The notes beneath the pieces were generated by a model that worked only from the letters and a program-made list of their open reading frames with translations, was not told the origin of the DNA and made no database searches. A stretch of 64,000 bases of DNA from the NCBI GenBank assembly GCA_034429195.1, contig DAOUGQ010000007.1, positions 310,001-374,000 of the forward strand. Reading direction: 5' to 3'. How positions within the stretch are numbered: position 1 is the stretch's first letter; each line of letters opens with the position of its first letter. The position numbers and the translations under genes are program-made. This DNA is from UBA4782 sp034429195 (lineage in GTDB: Bacteria > Chloroflexota > Anaerolineae > Anaerolineales > Anaerolineaceae). This document shows, one piece after another, positions 17,719 to 26,237 of the stretch.

Positions 17719-18629
17719 TCACAGTTCGGGTTGCACCGACAACTGCAAACCTCGGGCCGGGTTTTGATTGCCTAGCAATCACTCTCGATCTGGGACCGGT
17801 TTGCATGGAGACCACATTCGAACTTACCGGAAAAGATATCTCGGTGATTCCGACCGGATGGGGAGAAAAAGAGATCCCGCGTGATAAGCATAACCTGGTG
17901 GCAATGGCGTTCCAACATTATGTTGAGCATAAGAGCCTGGCAATGCCATCCGGTTTGTCCATCCACTCAGGAAATGGTATCCCTATCGGATGTGGCATGG
18001 GTTCCAGCGCAGCAGCCATTGTGACCGGGTTGCTGGCGGCAGACACGCTTCTTCATGGAAATGCCAGCCAGGCAGAGCTCCTACAAATGGCATATCAACT
18101 TGAAGGGCATGCAGACAACACCACTGCAGCACTGTCAGGCGGATTGATCATCTTAACCATTCACGAAGGAAAAGTAGTTTTTCGAAAGGTGGAAATCTCC
18201 CGGCTGCCTGTGGTAATCGTCTGTCCGGAATTCACTTTATCGACCAAAGCTGCCCGTGCGGCTTTACCTCTCCAGGTGAACTACAAAGATGCAGTTGCCA
18301 ACTTGAGTAGAACCGCCCTAACCATTGAGGCACTACGTGCAGGTGATTTGGATCTGTTGGGAACAGTGTCTTTTGACAGACTTCACCAGCCATACAGGCT
18401 TCCCCTCATTCCTGGAGCAGAACAAGCCATGCTCGCAGGTAGAGAAGCGGGAGCTGCCGCAGTAATGCTTTCTGGTGCAGGACCTTCTCTCCTGGCATTC
18501 GCACCCGATCATCAAAATACAGTAGCAGAAGCAATGCAGTTTGCATTTGAAAAAGCAGGATTAAAAAGTATGATTTTGACCGGCTGGACCGCAAATATGC
18601 CGGCATTAGTGTCCACTTTTAGTCAGTAA
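17715..18629 (+). CDS. thrB: Homoserine kinase
   Basis: GHMP-family kinase that phosphorylates homoserine with ATP, giving the substrate for ThrC. Its 304 residues are standard. It begins VRVAPTTANLGPGFDCLAIT, has the ATP loop GIPIGCGMGSSAAAIVTGLL at about 90-108 and the C-terminal GHMP motif SGAGPSLLAF. Its start codon overlaps the thrC stop, which indicates translational coupling. A strong bidirectional terminator follows at 18717-18747. Confidence 0.95.
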   Translation: MITVRVAPTTANLGPGFDCLAITLDLGPVCMETTFELTGKDISVIPTGWGEKEIPRDKHNLVAMAFQHYVEHKSLAMPSGLSIHSGNGIPIGCGMGSSAAAIVTGLLAADTLLHGNASQAELLQMAYQLEGHADNTTAALSGGLIILTIHEGKVVFRKVEISRLPVVIVCPEFTLSTKAARAALPLQVNYKDAVANLSRTALTIEALRAGDLDLLGTVSFDRLHQPYRLPLIPGAEQAMLAGREAGAAAVMLSGAGPSLLAFAPDHQNTVAEAMQFAFEKAGLKSMILTGWTANMPALVSTFSQ

Positions 18630-18716
18630 TTGATTATTGGCAATCTGTATATAAAATCCGAAATGTAATAATAATCCTCATTTCGTATTTCACGATTACA
18701 TACGTTTGCTACCAAA

Positions 18717-18747
18717 AAGCCGGTTATCATAAAATGATAACCGGCTT
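18717..18747. terminator. Bidirectional intrinsic terminator between thrB and gatB
   Basis: AAGCCGGTTATCAT (18717-18730) pairs perfectly with ATGATAACCGGCTT (18734-18747) around an AAA loop. It has A/T runs on both sides (TTTTTGG on the minus strand), so it can end both converging transcripts. Confidence 0.9.
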
Positions 18748-18773
18748 CAAAAATTAATTGTGTGCTTATATTG

Positions 18774-20222
18774 TTATCCTAACAGTTCTTCCAAGATCCT
18801 TCTGGCTGCCTGCGGGTCAGCTTTTCCGCGCATCTCTCTCATTACCTGCCCAACGAACCAACCGATCAGGCTTACCTTGCCACCTTTGAAAGAAGCCACC
18901 TCATTCGGGTTGGCATCTACAATTTTCTGGCATACCGCACGAATGGCAGAATCATCGCTTACCTGCGCCAGACCTTCGCTTTCCACAATCTTAGATGGCG
19001 CTTTCCCGGTTTCTTCCACTTTAATGATCAATCCCTTGCCAGTGGAATTGTTGATGGTATTGGCATCTACCAGTTTCAAAATTTCTGCCAGGTATTGTGG
19101 AGTGAGCTTCAACTGGTCAGCTGTCATGTTGCGGTCATTCAACATACGCAAGATTTCATTCATCATCCAGTTGGAAACCCTTTTCGGATCTCCGCCATAC
19201 GCTTGAACAGTTGCCTCAAAGTATTCTGAAAGAGCACGCTCGCTTGTCAGGATTTCCGAATCGTATTCAGGAAGCTGATATTGCGACATGAACCTCTCTC
19301 GCCGTACAAGGGGCAGCTCCGGGAATCCTTTGAGGATTTCCTTTTTCCAAGCTTCATCCAGATGAACAGGCAGCAGATCGGGTTCTTTAAAGTAACGATA
19401 ATCGGCTTCTGTCTCTTTGGAGCGCATTTTCTTCAGTACACCAGCATCTTCATCCCATTCCAGTGTCCAGGCTTTAATCTTGTTTCCGGATTCCACCTCG
19501 CGAATCTGACGGTCAATCTCTTTACTGATGGCTTCGCGTACAGCATCGATCGAATTGACATTCTTGATCTCCGTCTTGGGGTTTAGGTAGGTAGCCCCTT
19601 TTGGACGGATGGATACATTTGAGTCACAGCGAAGGTGACCCTTCTCCATATCCGCTTCAGAAATACCCAACCAGCGTAGCAATTGTCGCAGCCGGATGAG
19701 GTATTGGGCTGCTTCTTCCGCGGTTCGCAGAACTGGTTCTGTCACCATTTCGATCAAGGGAACTCCGCAGCGATTGAAATCAATCAACCGTCTGCCTCCG
19801 GCATTCTTGGTTTTCCCGGCATCCTCTTCCATGTGCATTTTTGTGATTACCACATGGCAGGTATACGCAGGTTTATCAGAAATTGCCGGAATCGGCACAT
19901 CCATCCACCCACCCAACCCAATGGGATGATCGTACTGCGTGATTTGATACCCCTTGGGAAGATCAGGGTAGAAATAATTCTTACGATCAAAGAAAGAAAT
20001 TTCCTGTACTTCGGAATGCATGGCAGTCGCCAACAATACTGCTTTTTCAACCACCTCGCGATTGAGGACAGGCAAAACACCCGGAAGTCCCGTACAAACC
20101 GGGCAGATATTGGTGTTAGGTGGATCAAACCATGAGTCTGCCTTGCAGGTACAAAAGATCTTGGTTTTTGTGTTCAGTTGAATGTGTGTTTCAAGTCCAA
20201 TAATTGCTTCATATTCAGGCAT
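18774..20222 (-). CDS. gatB: Asp-tRNA(Asn)/Glu-tRNA(Gln) amidotransferase subunit B
   Basis: GatB binds misacylated Glu-tRNA(Gln) or Asp-tRNA(Asn) and phosphorylates the side chain before amidation. The 482-residue protein starts YEAIIGLETHIQLNT and has a zinc site (Cys24, Cys26, Cys40, Cys43). It also has the kinase core DRKNYFYPDLPKGYQITQYD, and a C-terminal YqeY-like tail (KGGKVSLIGWFVGQVMRE). It is the last gene of gatCAB and ends just before a terminator. The presence of GatCAB implies that Gln-tRNA and/or Asn-tRNA is made indirectly here. Confidence 0.97.
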   Translation of the reverse strand: MPEYEAIIGLETHIQLNTKTKIFCTCKADSWFDPPNTNICPVCTGLPGVLPVLNREVVEKAVLLATAMHSEVQEISFFDRKNYFYPDLPKGYQITQYDHPIGLGGWMDVPIPAISDKPAYTCHVVITKMHMEEDAGKTKNAGGRRLIDFNRCGVPLIEMVTEPVLRTAEEAAQYLIRLRQLLRWLGISEADMEKGHLRCDSNVSIRPKGATYLNPKTEIKNVNSIDAVREAISKEIDRQIREVESGNKIKAWTLEWDEDAGVLKKMRSKETEADYRYFKEPDLLPVHLDEAWKKEILKGFPELPLVRRERFMSQYQLPEYDSEILTSERALSEYFEATVQAYGGDPKRVSNWMMNEILRMLNDRNMTADQLKLTPQYLAEILKLVDANTINNSTGKGLIIKVEETGKAPSKIVESEGLAQVSDDSAIRAVCQKIVDANPNEVASFKGGKVSLIGWFVGQVMREMRGKADPQAARRILEELLG

Positions 20223-20237
20223 AGAATGCTCCTGGTT

Positions 20238-21818
20238 TTACAATCTCGGTCGGGCTTTTCGCCATTCAGCATCAGCGGTCGCCTGTTCATAACTTCTACC
20301 GATTCGTAACAAGCGATCTTCACTGAAATCTGGACCCAACAGTTGAATACCCATAGGCAGCCCATCTGCTGCAAACCCTGCTGGAATGGAAATTCCCGGA
20401 ATACCAGCATGATTGGCAGGCACGGTCAATTGGTCAGCGTACTGCATCAACACCGAATCACCATACACCTCACCGATTCGAAATGCAGTGGTGGGTGTTG
20501 TTGGAGTCAGCAGTGCGTCTAGTCGGTACTTTCCTTGGGGATCAAACGCCTGTTCAAAATCTCTTCGAATAAGGGTGCGAACTCTTAACGCTCGTTGGTA
20601 ATACTGGGCGCTGTATTGTGCAGCACTGACATACATTCCCATCAAGATGCGCAGTTTAGGTTGCAGCCCAAATCCTTCTGCCCGACTCTTTTTATACATG
20701 TCATTCAGATCAGTTACCGGTTTACCCGTACGATAGCCATATTTGACGCCATCATAGCGGTGCAGGTTGGAGGCAGCTTCAACACGGCTGATCACAAAGT
20801 AGGTTGGAATACCATAGCGCGTATTTGGCATGGGAACATCCTCGATGATTTCAGCGCCTATGTCTGCCAATTTTTGCGCAGCTTCGCGTACAGCTTCTTC
20901 GAACGCAGCCGGTACAGGCTGATCAACATATTCTCCCGTTGTAGCATCCGGATAGGAAATACGGAAGTAGTCTGGAGATAATCCTATGCGCATCCCCTTT
21001 ACCCCGTCCTCCAAGCCTGATAAGTAATCTGGCACAGGTACGGTCGCTGCGGTACCATCATGTGTATCTACTCCAGCGATCACGCTCAGCATCATAGCGG
21101 CATCCCGTACATTACGAGCTATCGGACCAGGGCAATCCAGAGACGAACCGAACGCGATTAACCCATAGCGTGATACTCTGCCATAGGTTGGTTTCATCCC
21201 TACCACACCACAAAATGCGGCTGGTTGGCGAATGGAGCCTGCTGTATCAGTACCTAAAGAAAGGCAAGCTTCATATGCTGCCACCGAAGTGGAGCTGCCA
21301 CCCGAAGAACCTCCCGGAACACATGAGGTATTCCAGGGGTTACGCGGATGTGGTTGAAAAGCAGAAGACTCATTGGACGAACCATAAGTAAATTCATCCA
21401 GGTTGACCTTGCCAAGCATGATCCCTCCAGCTGCTTCCATGCGGCTTACGGGGGTGGCAGTGTAAGGTGCAACAAAATTCGCCAGAATGCGAGAGGCAGC
21501 GGTAGCAGGTACTCCCTCAACACAAAAGATATCTTTTACAGTAAAGGGAACACCCGCCAGTACTCCAGGGTTTTCACCAGCATGAATTTTTTCATCCACC
21601 TGCTGTGCCTGCAGTAACGCACGCTCGGGGGTTAACGTGATGAATGAATGGATGCGGACTTCATCTTCAGGTGTGAGCTCGCCGTGACCCAATTCGCCCG
21701 GCTGACCATCAACCTTTTCAATACGGTCCAGAAAGGCTTTAACAATTTCTACTGCGCTTATCTGCCCGCTGCGCAGTAACTTATTTATCTCATAAGCAGA
21801 ATATTCTGTCAGTTCCAT
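20238..21818 (-). CDS. gatA: Asp-tRNA(Asn)/Glu-tRNA(Gln) amidotransferase subunit A
   Basis: GatA is the amidase that releases ammonia from glutamine and passes it to GatB. The 526-residue protein carries the Ser-cisSer-Lys triad: Lys95 in PFTVKDIF, Ser171/172 in GGSSGGSS and Ser195 in DTAGSIRQPA. It is slightly longer than the usual 480-490 residues because of an extra loop near residues 38-55 (DGQPGELGHGELTPEDE). It lies 3 nt after gatC and 15 nt before gatB in one operon. Confidence 0.97.
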   Translation of the reverse strand: MELTEYSAYEINKLLRSGQISAVEIVKAFLDRIEKVDGQPGELGHGELTPEDEVRIHSFITLTPERALLQAQQVDEKIHAGENPGVLAGVPFTVKDIFCVEGVPATAASRILANFVAPYTATPVSRMEAAGGIMLGKVNLDEFTYGSSNESSAFQPHPRNPWNTSCVPGGSSGGSSTSVAAYEACLSLGTDTAGSIRQPAAFCGVVGMKPTYGRVSRYGLIAFGSSLDCPGPIARNVRDAAMMLSVIAGVDTHDGTAATVPVPDYLSGLEDGVKGMRIGLSPDYFRISYPDATTGEYVDQPVPAAFEEAVREAAQKLADIGAEIIEDVPMPNTRYGIPTYFVISRVEAASNLHRYDGVKYGYRTGKPVTDLNDMYKKSRAEGFGLQPKLRILMGMYVSAAQYSAQYYQRALRVRTLIRRDFEQAFDPQGKYRLDALLTPTTPTTAFRIGEVYGDSVLMQYADQLTVPANHAGIPGISIPAGFAADGLPMGIQLLGPDFSEDRLLRIGRSYEQATADAEWRKARPRL

Positions 21819-21821
21819 AGG

Positions 21822-22139
21822 TCATTCCAGCGTAGTATGGGGAATATCTGGCACCACAGCGTACCCCTCGTCACTTTCAGGGGCAAGATGAATAATGCCT
21901 GCAGGGTCAGAGTAGGATTTGATTTCATCTGATCTAAGTGGTGCGCTGCGCTCCACCGGGTAAGACACACCGTGGGCAGCAATTTCAACATCCTCATCTA
22001 GTGGAATAGCTGCCAGCTCATCAATGGTTTGCAACTGGTGATTCAACTCTTTGCGTAAGTAATCCGCTTCAGATGCATCCATTTCCAGAGCTGCCAGATC
22101 CACCAGATGCGCGAAAGTCTCGGGATCAATCTGATTCAT
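21822..22139 (-). CDS. gatC: Asp-tRNA(Asn)/Glu-tRNA(Gln) amidotransferase subunit C
   Basis: GatC is the small chaperone-like subunit that wraps the GatA-GatB interface. The start at 22139 (MNQIDPETFAHLVDLAALEM, 105 aa) has GGAG 5 nt upstream. A TTG 18 nt further up (22157) would overlap that site and is rejected. The C-terminus has the usual LRSDEI...EGYAVVPDI pattern. First gene of gatCAB behind a strong promoter at 22180-22207. Confidence 0.93.
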   Translation of the reverse strand: MNQIDPETFAHLVDLAALEMDASEADYLRKELNHQLQTIDELAAIPLDEDVEIAAHGVSYPVERSAPLRSDEIKSYSDPAGIIHLAPESDEGYAVVPDIPHTTLE

Positions 22140-22179
22140 GGTATCTCCGATATCCAAATTTTTACAAAATTATGGTGTC

Positions 22180-22207
22180 AGTATATCCGAGAATACCTTT
22201 CTGTCAA
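22180..22207 (-). promoter_or_regulatory. Promoter of gatCAB
   Basis: On the minus strand a consensus TTGACA, a 16-bp spacer and TATACT. Transcription would begin near 22173, giving a leader of about 34 nt. It begins just past the terminator of the upstream minus-strand gene. Confidence 0.85.
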
Positions 22208-22229
22208 GAAAAGGCAGTCGAGAAAAGAA

Positions 22230-22259
22230 AAGCATCCCGAAGAAATTCTCGGGATGCTT
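22230..22259 (-). terminator. Intrinsic terminator of the NBR1-like membrane protein gene
   Basis: AAGCATCCCGA (22230-22240) pairs with TCGGGATGCTT (22249-22259), an 11-bp stem with an 8-nt loop. On the minus strand it is followed by TTTTCTTTTC. It insulates gatCAB from the gene upstream. Confidence 0.85.
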
Positions 22260-22280
22260 GAAAGAACCTTCGTGAAAAAT

Positions 22281-22955
22281 TTATTTTACCGAAAAAGCAA
22301 AATTGAATGTATAAAACTGCTTCCCTGCATCATCGTATAGTCCCCATACGGTGCGATATGAACCAGCAGTTGTAGGAGCTCTCATATCAACCATTAATTC
22401 AGCTACGCTGCCTGGGGCAATACTCTTTTTCAATCCATACTCTGATTTTTCATGGATAGGTTCTCCAGAGATATATTTATAGCTGTACCGGGTTGTCCAG
22501 GTCAGAACGCCTGTATTTTGGATCTTCCAGATCATATCAAACTCCTGACCAGGTGATAAAACAGTATAATCCGCAGGGGTATTGGCGATCCATAATGCCT
22601 GGTTAGGTGCAGGTGTAAAAGTTGCAGTAGACAAAGGGGTTTCAGTAGGCGTAAGAGTAAAAGTATTCATCGGGGTTAATGATGGTAGCACTTCTGCGGT
22701 TTCCAATGGAGGAAGCGTTTCCGTGATGACCACAGGAATCTCAACAGTAGCACTTACTGCAGGAGTCCAGGTTGCAGGTAGTTTTGGTAAAGTGGCAGTT
22801 GCGGATGGAATAACAACCCTTGCTGGCAGGGTAGCGGGAGGAAATGGATTGATCGCGCTGTAAGGATTGAAAAAGATCATTGCCAACCCTGCCACAAAAA
22901 CAATCAAAACCAAAACACCGAGAATTGCTAGAATATCCCAAAATGAAACTTTCAT
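22281..22955 (-). CDS. Membrane-anchored protein with NBR1-type Ig-like domain
   Basis: A 224-residue protein with one N-terminal transmembrane helix (ILGVLVLIVFVAGLAMIFF), a long Thr/Pro-rich stalk (about 40-125) and a C-terminal Ig-like domain. That domain has FDMIWKIQNTGVLTWTTRYSY and AGSYRTVWGLYD, the same pattern as in the lipoprotein at 15226-16461 but without cysteines. Two ATGs are adjacent (22958 and 22955). I chose the inner one because GGAGG is then 5 nt away instead of 2. Probably a surface binding protein; no partner can be named. Confidence 0.78.
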   Translation of the reverse strand: MKVSFWDILAILGVLVLIVFVAGLAMIFFNPYSAINPFPPATLPARVVIPSATATLPKLPATWTPAVSATVEIPVVITETLPPLETAEVLPSLTPMNTFTLTPTETPLSTATFTPAPNQALWIANTPADYTVLSPGQEFDMIWKIQNTGVLTWTTRYSYKYISGEPIHEKSEYGLKKSIAPGSVAELMVDMRAPTTAGSYRTVWGLYDDAGKQFYTFNFAFSVK

Positions 22956-23090
22956 CATGACCTCCTCACACCCCGGATGAGATTTGACAGCTATCCGTTA
23001 CCCGTTCGTTGCAATTATCTTGCCAGTATATACGAATATATAGATAAGGTACAATATTACAGGGCAATTTTCAAGAAAAAGGAGTGAACC

Positions 23091-23576
23091 GTGGAACTAA
23101 AAACGATTGAAATAACAAAACCTGAAGAAATCAACTTCATTTTTGGTCAATCTCATTTTATCAAAACAGTCGAAGATATTCATGAAGCCCTGGTCAATGC
23201 CATCCCTGGTATCCAGTTTGGTGTAGCTTTTTGTGAAGCATCAGGAAAACGCCTGATTCGCTGGTCGGGTACCAGTGAAGCCATGATCACTTTAGCCAGA
23301 CAAAATGCACAGGCGGTAGGTGCCGGCCATAGTTTCTTTATCTTCCTCGACAATGGCTTTTACCCTGTGAATGTACTGAATGCCATCAAAGCTGTACCTG
23401 AAGTATGCCATATATTCTGCGCCACCGCCAATACTGCCCGAGTAGTAGTAGCTCAAGAAGAAGATTTTGTTGCTGTTCTAGGTGTTATGGATGGAAACAG
23501 TCCTCTTGGCATTGAGAACGAAGAGGATATTGCTTGGAGAAAAGGGTTCTTACGGCAGATTGGTTACAAGCTATAA
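23091..23576 (+). CDS. Adenosine-specific kinase-like protein
   Basis: This is a 161-residue protein resembling the small adenosine-specific kinase family (DUF355), best known from archaea. Matching stretches are IPGIQFGVAFCEASGKRLIRWSG, GHSFFIFLDNGFYPVNVLNAI and the C-terminal GVMDGNSPLGIE. A role in adenosine or nucleotide salvage is inferred from the family only. The GTG start has AAGGAG 6 nt upstream. It lies divergent from the NBR1-like gene and just upstream of a lipoprotein gene, without obvious functional link. Confidence 0.8.
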   Translation: MELKTIEITKPEEINFIFGQSHFIKTVEDIHEALVNAIPGIQFGVAFCEASGKRLIRWSGTSEAMITLARQNAQAVGAGHSFFIFLDNGFYPVNVLNAIKAVPEVCHIFCATANTARVVVAQEEDFVAVLGVMDGNSPLGIENEEDIAWRKGFLRQIGYKL

Positions 23577-23620
23577 TCTGGCATGGCACTTGCACACCAT
23601 TTAATGTTTTTGGAGGAAAC

Positions 23621-24592
23621 ATGGTAAAGAAAACTCTTCTCTCATTATGTGCCGTTCTACTTCTGACTGGTTGCAGCTTACCTGGCAGTCAACAGGCTGA
23701 AGATGAAGCTATGGCAACCCGCGTAGCAGAAATCCTTGCCAGCAGTGTTCCGCCTGCCACAGCCACCCAATTCCTCTTCCCAACAGATGTATCTACCCAA
23801 CCCGTTATTGTTGAGCAAACTTTGCCACCTACCAGCACCCCTGAAGCTACAGCAACTTTAGAAGCAACGTTCGCACCAACCGAAACAGCCACCTTCACTG
23901 CGACACCCGAATCGGGTACCACTGGTGTGCCCACTACTGAAGTAACTCCACTTGTCTCCGTGACCACCGGTCCCACCCCTACCGTGTCTAAAGATGATCC
24001 CAAGACATTATTTGGTGCTCCAACTGCCACTGACACAATGGATGATCCGGACAAATGGTTCTGGTCTGAAGGATCGGACGCATTTACAAACACTGCCTGG
24101 AGTAATGGAGCAATGGCAATCACTGGGCTAACAACCCTCTCAGGTTGGCGCATTCCGCAAACAAAATATGCATCGAATATGTACATCGACATGACGGTAA
24201 AAAGTGGATCCTGCTCTGGAAATGATAACTATGGCATTATCTTTCGGGTGCCAGTTCCAAACATCCCAGACCAGGGATACCTTTTCAGTGTATCTTGCGA
24301 TGGTCAATATCGGTTATGGGAATGGAATGGAAAATTAGGCGATAAAGGTGTTGCCACCACCTTGATCAATTGGACAGCCAGCAGCAGCATTAATGCAGGT
24401 GCAAATAAAACCAACCGTCTTGGGGTTTGGGCAAATGGTAAAACAATCCGCTTATACGTAAATGGTGTTTTCCTTGAAGAAACTTCTGATAGCACTTTTG
24501 AAAATGGCGCATTTGGCGTATTTGTTGATGCTGGACCTACGGATAAATATACCGTTGAGGTAGATGAGATCAGCTACTGGCTCAACCCGTAA
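23621..24592 (+). CDS. Lipoprotein with C-terminal concanavalin/LamG-like domain
   Basis: A 323-residue lipoprotein with signal MVKKTLLSLCAVLLLTGC (lipobox Cys18), then a Thr/Pro-rich stalk (about 50-125). A beta-sandwich-like domain follows (WFWSEGSDAFTNTAWSNGAMAI, YGIIFRVPVPN, YRLWEWNG, NRLGVWANGKTIRLYVNG, FGVFVDAG). This pattern is typical of LamG/DUF1080-type glycan or protein binding modules. The start at 23621 has GGAGG 6 nt upstream; the longer frame to 23534 overlaps the previous gene and lacks a signal peptide at its front. A terminator follows. Confidence 0.8.
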   Translation: MVKKTLLSLCAVLLLTGCSLPGSQQAEDEAMATRVAEILASSVPPATATQFLFPTDVSTQPVIVEQTLPPTSTPEATATLEATFAPTETATFTATPESGTTGVPTTEVTPLVSVTTGPTPTVSKDDPKTLFGAPTATDTMDDPDKWFWSEGSDAFTNTAWSNGAMAITGLTTLSGWRIPQTKYASNMYIDMTVKSGSCSGNDNYGIIFRVPVPNIPDQGYLFSVSCDGQYRLWEWNGKLGDKGVATTLINWTASSSINAGANKTNRLGVWANGKTIRLYVNGVFLEETSDSTFENGAFGVFVDAGPTDKYTVEVDEISYWLNP

Positions 24593-24613
24593 CCCTACTA
24601 TTCCTTAAACGAT

Positions 24614-24648
24614 AAGCACCGATCCAATGCAGATCGGTGCTTTGTTTT
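24614..24648 (+). terminator. Intrinsic terminator after the LamG-like lipoprotein
   Basis: AAGCACCGATC (24614-24624) pairs with GATCGGTGCTT (24632-24642) around a 7-nt loop, followed by TGTTTTT. Confidence 0.9.
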
Positions 24649-24662
24649 TCTTCCAGCATTAC

Positions 24663-25346
24663 TTATTCTGTTCCAAAACTCTTATTCTCGAATTCTCGAA
24701 GCTGATTAACGATCAGCGTGATATCCATAGCTGTGTTAACAGATTTAATTCGCAGGTCAGCAATTGCACCTTCCAGCCGGCTGGAAACACTGGTATATAA
24801 ATCCGGATCAGCAGCTTTAATGGCAGTTTCCAACCCAGCTAATCGGGTTTGGGCACTCTCCAGGCTGGTACGTGCTGTATCAAAACTGTCATCAGCTATA
24901 TAATACTTTGCTTCCATCAAGTCGTTAAGTAACCGCATCAATTCCAGGTGATTTTGTTCTTTGGTTAATTGATTGGTGGTTTTGAGCAGCTCCGAGTTCA
25001 AGCGGGAGACTTCGTCATATTGGGCAGTCAAGTCTTTTTGTGCCTGGGTATAATTTGCCAACAAAATGTCATAATCAGCATTTCGCCCCTGTAATGCTGT
25101 TAGGGTCGGACGGCAAAGGAAGAAATACGTCAGCCCAATTCCAATCCCTAAAAAGACCAATGCCACAATAAGAGCTGTGCGCATTCGCCGGTTGAACCTT
25201 CCAAACTTCGTCTCGGGATTATAAAGCCACCGGTGAAAGCGTGCAAAGAGACCGGTTTTTTTTGATTGCGTGGTTTCTTCTACACCTATATGCTCATTGA
25301 GTTTAGATTGCTCGATATTTTCGGATTTTTGTTCTTCTTCAGACAT
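24663..25346 (-). CDS. Single-pass membrane protein with coiled coil (unknown function)
   Basis: A 227-residue protein I do not recognise. It has a charged cytoplasmic N-terminus (1-58) and one transmembrane helix (TALIVALVFLGIGIGLTYFF, about 58-77). A long outside coiled coil follows (about 85-190, heptad pattern around DLTAQYDEVSRLNSELLKTT). It is the third gene after rhomboid and the SDH-family protease, with GGAGG before its ATG and a 24-nt gap. It may be a partner or substrate of these two proteases; this is inference from position only. Confidence 0.7.
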   Translation of the reverse strand: MSEEEQKSENIEQSKLNEHIGVEETTQSKKTGLFARFHRWLYNPETKFGRFNRRMRTALIVALVFLGIGIGLTYFFLCRPTLTALQGRNADYDILLANYTQAQKDLTAQYDEVSRLNSELLKTTNQLTKEQNHLELMRLLNDLMEAKYYIADDSFDTARTSLESAQTRLAGLETAIKAADPDLYTSVSSRLEGAIADLRIKSVNTAMDITLIVNQLREFENKSFGTE

Positions 25347-25370
25347 AATCCCTCCAAAAGTTCTATTAAT

Positions 25371-26225
25371 TTATTTGTTCTTTGAATTATCCGCTTCCGC
25401 TTCAGAATGCCTCCGGAAACGGTATGATGTGGGGATAATCAATGAAGTGGGGCGACGAGATGCTGATTGAGGATATAGGTTCATCAATTGATAAATTTCA
25501 TGAGGCATTTCTGTATTCACCTTGATACCCAGTTTCTGTACTTCTTCCACTGTGATCGGGTAATCATGCGTCCACTTCCCCGAAGTCAGTTCTTCAGCCA
25601 GAATTACTGCCTGTTTTTCAGTATAGGTAGTGCTGACGATCTTCCTGACGGTGTTTTTTACCTGTTGGATAGCTTTCCGTGACACATCTGCGAGGATGAG
25701 AGTTTCATCATCGATTTTCGATGTTTTCTTCTGTTCAATCATATTCAGGATGGAAGCTGCAGAACATTCCCCAATCTGAGGATCAACAGGCCCCAGCACT
25801 GCGTTTTCATCCATAATCACTTCATCCGCTGCCAGTGCCACTATGGTACCACCAGACATGGCATAATGCGGAATGAAAACCGTGACTTTTCCTTCATGTT
25901 TTGAAAGTGCATGGGCAATTTGCTCTGCAGCAAGATCCAACCCGCATGGAGTATGAAGGATCATGTCAATAGGAGTTTGAGGATCTGTTAATTGGATTGC
26001 GCGCAACAATTGCTCTGGATCTTGAAATTCAGGGTAGTGAGTCAAAGGAAAGCCAAGAAAATTTAGTCTTTCTTGACGATAAATGAGAGCAATAACCCGT
26101 GACCCCCGCGTTTCTTCTAGCTGGTGCATAATTTTTAGCCGGCAGGCTTCCAGCATACGCTGGCGTATCAAAGGAACAAGGAAAGCTATGAGTAAAAATA
26201 TCCAAAACAGATTCAAGAACTCCAT
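25371..26225 (-). CDS. SDH-family Clp-fold serine protease, membrane-anchored
   Basis: A 284-residue protein of the serine dehydrogenase-like (SDH) proteinase family, related in fold to SppA and ClpP. An N-terminal helix (FWIFLLIAFLVPLI) anchors it. The core has DMILHTPCGLDLAAEQIAHAL, the nucleophile Ser124 in HYAMSGGTIVALAADEVIM, and GPVDPQIG. SGKWTHDYPITVEEV is a conserved family tail. It follows rhomboid by 12 nt with AAGGAG upstream. Role: probably cleavage of membrane-associated peptides or protein quality control (family-level inference). Confidence 0.85.
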   Translation of the reverse strand: MEFLNLFWIFLLIAFLVPLIRQRMLEACRLKIMHQLEETRGSRVIALIYRQERLNFLGFPLTHYPEFQDPEQLLRAIQLTDPQTPIDMILHTPCGLDLAAEQIAHALSKHEGKVTVFIPHYAMSGGTIVALAADEVIMDENAVLGPVDPQIGECSAASILNMIEQKKTSKIDDETLILADVSRKAIQQVKNTVRKIVSTTYTEKQAVILAEELTSGKWTHDYPITVEEVQKLGIKVNTEMPHEIYQLMNLYPQSASRRPTSLIIPTSYRFRRHSEAEADNSKNK

Positions 26226-26237
26226 TTTAATCTCTCC

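Noticed and set aside
19683..20135. Plus-strand 150-codon frame opposite gatB
   Set aside because: It is an antisense shadow of a clear, conserved gatB frame, with no ribosome binding site or recognisable protein pattern.
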